Part shown: positions 60,731-64,000 of the stretch, piece after piece
Numbering within the stretch: the stretch's first letter is position 1
Layout of the letters: each line of letters starts with the position of its first letter
Source of the DNA: Lactococcus protaetiae
Lineage (GTDB): Bacteria > Bacillota > Bacilli > Lactobacillales > Streptococcaceae
Length of the DNA stretch: 64,000 nt
Reading direction: 5' to 3'
NCBI RefSeq assembly: GCF_006965445.1
Contig: NZ_CP041356.1
Coordinates: forward strand, 558,001-622,000
Made by a program: the position numbers and the translations under genes
Notes under the pieces: generated by a model
The model's database searches: none
What the model saw: the letters and a program-made list of their open reading frames with translations, nothing else
Told to the model about the DNA's origin: nothing

Positions 60731-61842
60731 GTAAAGAACTAGTTATTTATCAAAGAATTAAAGACTTTGAGTATGAAAAAAATAAAGTATTTGACGGTAT
60801 GACTTCTCTTATTATTTATGAAAACTATGGAAGCTGCGATACTTTTGAACTTGATTTACCAGAGTTAGAAAACAGTGTTGATTTATTTGCACAAAATAAT
60901 GGTTTTAAATTTGATGGTGTTTACTATTATGTTGATGATTATGATGGAACGGAAGGGAAAATCAAAGTTTGTGGTAAAAGTTTAGGTGGGAAATATGATA
61001 GTCGAACAGTTGACCGAATTTATACTGCAAGTAAGAGCCCGGCATTGATTGTTTGGGACCATTTCAACCAAGAAATGATTAACCCACCAGACTATCAAGA
61101 TGCACTAGGAACTTATAGTGGAAAAAACCGTAAGCTTGATTATTTATCGCTTGCACCGGCTGACGATTTAGGACTTGCAAAAATTGATTATCAAGATTCC
61201 TATGACTACGTTTCTACTCAGGTAGAAAGTCTTTGTCAGACGTATGATTTTGGCTTTCGTGAAGTGGGTGACAAACATACGTTTTCTAATCAAATCCAAA
61301 TTTATCGGGGGAATGATGTGTCAAGTTGGGTTAAATTTTCAGATGATGTGGATGGTTATGAAAATCTAACGAGTACAGAATTTGAACATACCACTTTTGA
61401 CGAAAAGACGTCTGCTCATGTTTTTGGAGAAGGTGATGGAGCTAATCGGGTGAAAGTGATAGTCAATCCTAATCTAGCAGGATTAGAACGCAAGGAATTG
61501 GCAGTAGATGCGCGTGATTTACAAAGCACTGATACGAATGGAGCAACGATTCCAGCGACTACTTATCGAAATATGCTTATTGAGCGTGGGAAGCAGAAAC
61601 TAGCTGACCAACAAGAAGTTTTAACATTGAATGGGGAATTTATTTTGACCTCTAAGTTGGTTAAGTTTGGACGTGATTTTTTTGTTGGTGATCGAGTTAA
61701 GTTAGAAAGTAAACGCTATGGTGTATCGAAAGTAGCGACGATCACTCAGGCAAAACATACGTATGATGCGACAGGAGAACATATTGAATTAAATTATGAC
61801 CACGATACCCCAACAGTCTTTGAATTTTTAGGAAGGAAATAA
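60727..61842 (+). CDS. Short tail-associated (Tal-like) baseplate protein, Gp37-like
   Basis: 371 residues. FDGMTSLIIYENYGSCDTFE near residue 24 and YTASKSPALIVWDHFNQEMI near residue 98 match the siphovirus ReqiPepy6 Gp37-like family, a short form of the Tal trimer. It lacks the lysin-type C-terminal extension of large Tal proteins such as Tuc2009 Tal. Confidence 0.82.
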   Translation: MSKELVIYQRIKDFEYEKNKVFDGMTSLIIYENYGSCDTFELDLPELENSVDLFAQNNGFKFDGVYYYVDDYDGTEGKIKVCGKSLGGKYDSRTVDRIYTASKSPALIVWDHFNQEMINPPDYQDALGTYSGKNRKLDYLSLAPADDLGLAKIDYQDSYDYVSTQVESLCQTYDFGFREVGDKHTFSNQIQIYRGNDVSSWVKFSDDVDGYENLTSTEFEHTTFDEKTSAHVFGEGDGANRVKVIVNPNLAGLERKELAVDARDLQSTDTNGATIPATTYRNMLIERGKQKLADQQEVLTLNGEFILTSKLVKFGRDFFVGDRVKLESKRYGVSKVATITQAKHTYDATGEHIELNYDHDTPTVFEFLGRK

Positions 61843-61844
61843 TA

Positions 61845-62894
61845 ATGTCAGAAAATGAAAAATCATTCCCTTGGGATGACTTAGACGAAGACCGCGAATA
61901 TAACGCGGATGATTTTGGGGCTTATTATGCCTCATTATTTAGCCCTGGTGTTCTTGCGACAGCTAATTTTGGTAGTGCCCTTCAGGTCACGGAGTCTGCT
62001 AGCTTAGGAATGCGAGTGAAATATAGCGCAGGCGCGGCATTTAGCACCTTTGGACGTGGCTATATCCATACTCTGGATGAAGAAGTTGACATCCCAATTG
62101 CAAGTACACTTCAGGACCGTGTAGATAGTGTGGTCGTACAGTTCAATAAATCTGAACGTGATGCATTTTTTGTTTACAAACAAGGCGATATTTCTGTTAC
62201 AAGGACAGATACAATTTTTGAAATTCAAATGGCTCAAATTACGATTTCAAAAAATGCAACACAGATTACTAATGCCAACATTAAGGATATGCGGGCAGAT
62301 AAAACGGTGTGTGGTTATGCCACTCCTTATGGTGATGCGAATGTTGGGGATATTACAGCTCAGTTTGAAGCATGGTTTGAAGCGTTCAAAGGGAAGCTTG
62401 GAGAAGACCCCGCAACAAATCTTCAGCAACAAATTGATACTTTAAATGACAAAGTTGTTCACAATACAGGCGATGAGAGTATTTCAGGTAATAAAACATT
62501 CACTGACACTGTCAGTGTCAAAAACTTAGAAGTTACAGAGGGAGCTAACGTAAAAAGCCTAGTTGCTTCTGAAGGAATTTCGAGTAAAATCTATGAATCG
62601 AAAACTGCAACTGCATCAATTGAATTTCAATATTTCCGCGTTGGCAATATGGTGACCATGACGACTCATACTCTTGTTGGAATTGCTCAAGCCACGACAT
62701 ATAACATTCCCGTTGGATTTCGGCCATATAATAATGGAGGAAACCCAATTTATGAACAAGTGTTTTCTTCAGGAGCTACTGCCATTTTGAGAAGTTCAAA
62801 CGCGACATGGCAACCTCGGGCGTCAGGTGGAGTTGGTACAGGTTTGTGGGCAACAACGACCTATCCTACCAATGATGATTTCCCAACAAGCTGA
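61845..62894 (+). CDS. Baseplate / receptor-binding protein
   Basis: 349 residues. N-terminal BppU-like part (DREYNADDFGAYYASLFSPG near residue 15), a neck with GDESISGNKTFTDTVSVKNL near residue 207, and a beta-rich C-terminal head (IEFQYFRVGNMVTMTTHTLV, IPVGFRPYNNGG). The head would bind cell-wall polysaccharide on the host. Dit, short Tal and one RBP form a compact baseplate. Confidence 0.8.
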   Translation: MSENEKSFPWDDLDEDREYNADDFGAYYASLFSPGVLATANFGSALQVTESASLGMRVKYSAGAAFSTFGRGYIHTLDEEVDIPIASTLQDRVDSVVVQFNKSERDAFFVYKQGDISVTRTDTIFEIQMAQITISKNATQITNANIKDMRADKTVCGYATPYGDANVGDITAQFEAWFEAFKGKLGEDPATNLQQQIDTLNDKVVHNTGDESISGNKTFTDTVSVKNLEVTEGANVKSLVASEGISSKIYESKTATASIEFQYFRVGNMVTMTTHTLVGIAQATTYNIPVGFRPYNNGGNPIYEQVFSSGATAILRSSNATWQPRASGGVGTGLWATTTYPTNDDFPTS

Positions 62895-62914
62895 TGAAAG
62901 AATGGAACAAAAAT

Positions 62915-62944
62915 AAACTCTGTCAGTAGTGGCAGAGTTTTTTA
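62915..62944 (+). terminator. Terminator after the receptor-binding protein gene
   Basis: AAACTCTGTCA pairs with TGGCAGAGTTT (one G-U) around a 4-nt loop, followed by T6. It separates the tail genes from the lysis genes, which have their own SD just downstream. Confidence 0.75.
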
Positions 62945-62959
62945 GGAGGAGTATATGAT

Positions 62960-63331
62960 TTGGAGCAATTAATGAGGGATGCGGGACAGATGGCAATTGA
63001 TTTTATGATTAATTTGCCAACGATTGTCCTCATTTTGGGTTTGGGTGGAAAAATTTTTAAACGGTGGTTTTCACGATTAACCGAAAACATTAATGATAAG
63101 TTAGATGACATGGAGAAAAGAATTGCTGCAATTGAAAGTAGTGCTGCAATTGCACATAAAGAGCTTGAAAAAGAAGTTTTACGTTTGCAACTCTTAGAGG
63201 GGATTAATAGTGAGCGACTTTCAGCGAGTGAGGTTGCATATTTTTATGACCGTTATGTCGCTTTAGGCGGAAACAGCTTTGTATCTGAAAAGGTTCATGA
63301 GTACCTTGAAAAACTCAACGGAGGAAAATAA
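62960..63331 (+). CDS. Membrane protein next to the holin (XhlA-like position)
   Basis: 123 residues with a TTG start; AGGAGGAG lies about 10 bases upstream. One membrane helix near residues 14-32 (FMINLPTIVLILGLGGKIF), followed by a coiled coil (NINDKLDDMEKRIAAIESSA) and a C-terminal domain. Its place before the holin and its layout resemble the XhlA/haemolysin-type lysis accessory proteins. An ATG at 62972 is the other possible start. Confidence 0.68.
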   Translation: MEQLMRDAGQMAIDFMINLPTIVLILGLGGKIFKRWFSRLTENINDKLDDMEKRIAAIESSAAIAHKELEKEVLRLQLLEGINSERLSASEVAYFYDRYVALGGNSFVSEKVHEYLEKLNGGK

Positions 63332-63332
63332 C

Positions 63333-63563
63333 ATGAAAACATTTTTTAAAGATATGTCGGAACGTGCTATCAAAACGTTTGCGCAAGCAGCAATCGGAGC
63401 ACTTGGAGCAGGAGCGACAGGCTTGATTGGTATTGATTGGGCAAATATCTTATCAATTGCAGGCTTTGCGACATTGATTTCTATTTTGACATCAATCGCA
63501 AGCTTGAACATTGGCGATAATACAGCAAGTCTTGTTAAGACTAACTCAACGGAGGATAAATAA
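63333..63563 (+). CDS. Holin (phi LC3 type)
   Basis: 76 residues from ATG 63333. Begins MKTFFKDMSERAIKTFAQAA and has GALGAGATGLIGIDWANILS and IAGFATLISILTSIASLNIG, two membrane segments of the phage_holin_1/LC3 family. It forms the membrane lesion that lets the endolysin out. The endolysin gene starts 1 base after its stop. Confidence 0.88.
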   Translation: MKTFFKDMSERAIKTFAQAAIGALGAGATGLIGIDWANILSIAGFATLISILTSIASLNIGDNTASLVKTNSTEDK

Positions 63564-63564
63564 C

Positions 63565-64000
63565 ATGGGAAATATTGAAAAAATGATTGCTTGGATGGAA
63601 GCGCGAAAAGGGAAAGTTACTTACTCGATGACTTCTCGATTAGGACCAAATAGCTACGATTGTAGCTCGTCGGTCTTCTTTGCCATGATTGCGGGTGGAT
63701 TCCTCCCTGCAGGTTCAATGGGAAATACCGAAACGTTGTTTGCGATGTCAGGCAAGACTTTGAAAGAAATCAGTAGAGCAGAAGTCAAGCGCGGGGATAT
63801 TTTTATCTCTGGCACTCCTGGAGGTTCTAATGGTTCCGCAGGACACACAGGTATCTTTTTGAGTAATGGCGCATTCATCCATTGTTCTTATGTCAACAAT
63901 GGCATTGCGGAGAATACGAATGATGCCTATATGGCCACGAGTTTACCCCATCATTTTTATCGGATTGTCAATGGAAATTCTGTCAGTACTGACAACAAAC
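63565..64000 (+). CDS. Endolysin, NlpC/P60-like peptidoglycan amidase (partial)
   Basis: At least 145 residues; the gene is cut by the right edge. MGNIEKMIAWMEARKGKVTY SMTSRLGPNSYDCSSSVFFA (in two quotes) carries the catalytic Cys in YDCSSSVFF. GHTGIFLSNGAFIHCSY holds the catalytic His. This is the Amidase_5 family of phage cell-wall hydrolases. A CTGTCAGTACTGACA unit occurs at 63980-63994 in its coding sequence. Confidence 0.88.
   Translation, partial: MGNIEKMIAWMEARKGKVTYSMTSRLGPNSYDCSSSVFFAMIAGGFLPAGSMGNTETLFAMSGKTLKEISRAEVKRGDIFISGTPGGSNGSAGHTGIFLSNGAFIHCSYVNNGIAENTNDAYMATSLPHHFYRIVNGNSVSTDNK

Overview
The window looks like a chromosome segment of a low-GC lactic acid coccus of the genus Lactococcus (L. 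lactis / L. cremoris group). The reasons are AT-rich codon use, a host gene set typical of that group (rel, rsmE, prmA, rarA, a CopR-type operator beside a YahD-like hydrolase and a YaiA-like dioxygenase), and a P335/TP901-1-type prophage.

Host part, about 1-30,500. Left to right: an ABC-F ATPase cut by the window edge; a TetR-controlled short-chain dehydrogenase (SDR) with a near-duplicate SDR gene; a YdeI/OmdA-like gene; a MerR/TipAS regulator with a 19-bp-spacer promoter; a cluster of two extradiol-type dioxygenases, a YahD-like serine hydrolase and a flavin reductase that fits copper/quinone detoxification; rpmG and rpmF; a heavy-metal P-type ATPase with an SPC motif; parB and rarA; a run of small enzymes leading to a second ABC-F ATPase and prmA; a drug-type ABC transporter facing its MarR regulator; rsmE; rel; and a frameshifted bactoprenol glycosyltransferase. 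Many intergenic gaps hold a mosaic repeat family with conserved ends and exchangeable palindromic modules. A second short palindrome, CTGTCAG-NN-CTGACAG, recurs inside and between genes.

Prophage, about 30,500 to beyond the right edge. It starts with a large serine integrase whose 3' end abuts a host reading frame that appears truncated by integration. Next come a TP901-1-like switch (cI leftward, mor rightward, three operators), small early genes, a recombination/replication block (SbcC-like ATPase, HNH gene, Sak4-like ATPase, DUF669, SF2 helicase, primase-helicase, candidate iterons), small middle genes and an ArpU-like late regulator. The late genes follow in order: small terminase carrying an inserted HNH domain, large terminase, portal, MuF head protein with a C-terminal toxin-like domain and an overlapping candidate immunity gene, a membrane-protein moron pair, a tRNA-like element, scaffold, capsid, connectors, neck-passage-like protein, tail proteins with a -1 programmed frameshift, tape measure, Dit, short Tal, receptor-binding protein, holin and the start of an amidase endolysin.

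Ten apparent single-base deletions, nearly all in short homopolymers, break nine genes between 30.2 and 57.6 kb. I read these either as sequencing or assembly undercalls or as prophage decay; the sequence alone cannot decide. The most promising lead is the MuF toxin-immunity arrangement at 49.0-50.4 kb, followed by the HNH-TerS fusion, the tRNA-like element with an 11-nt anticodon loop, and the mosaic repeat family.
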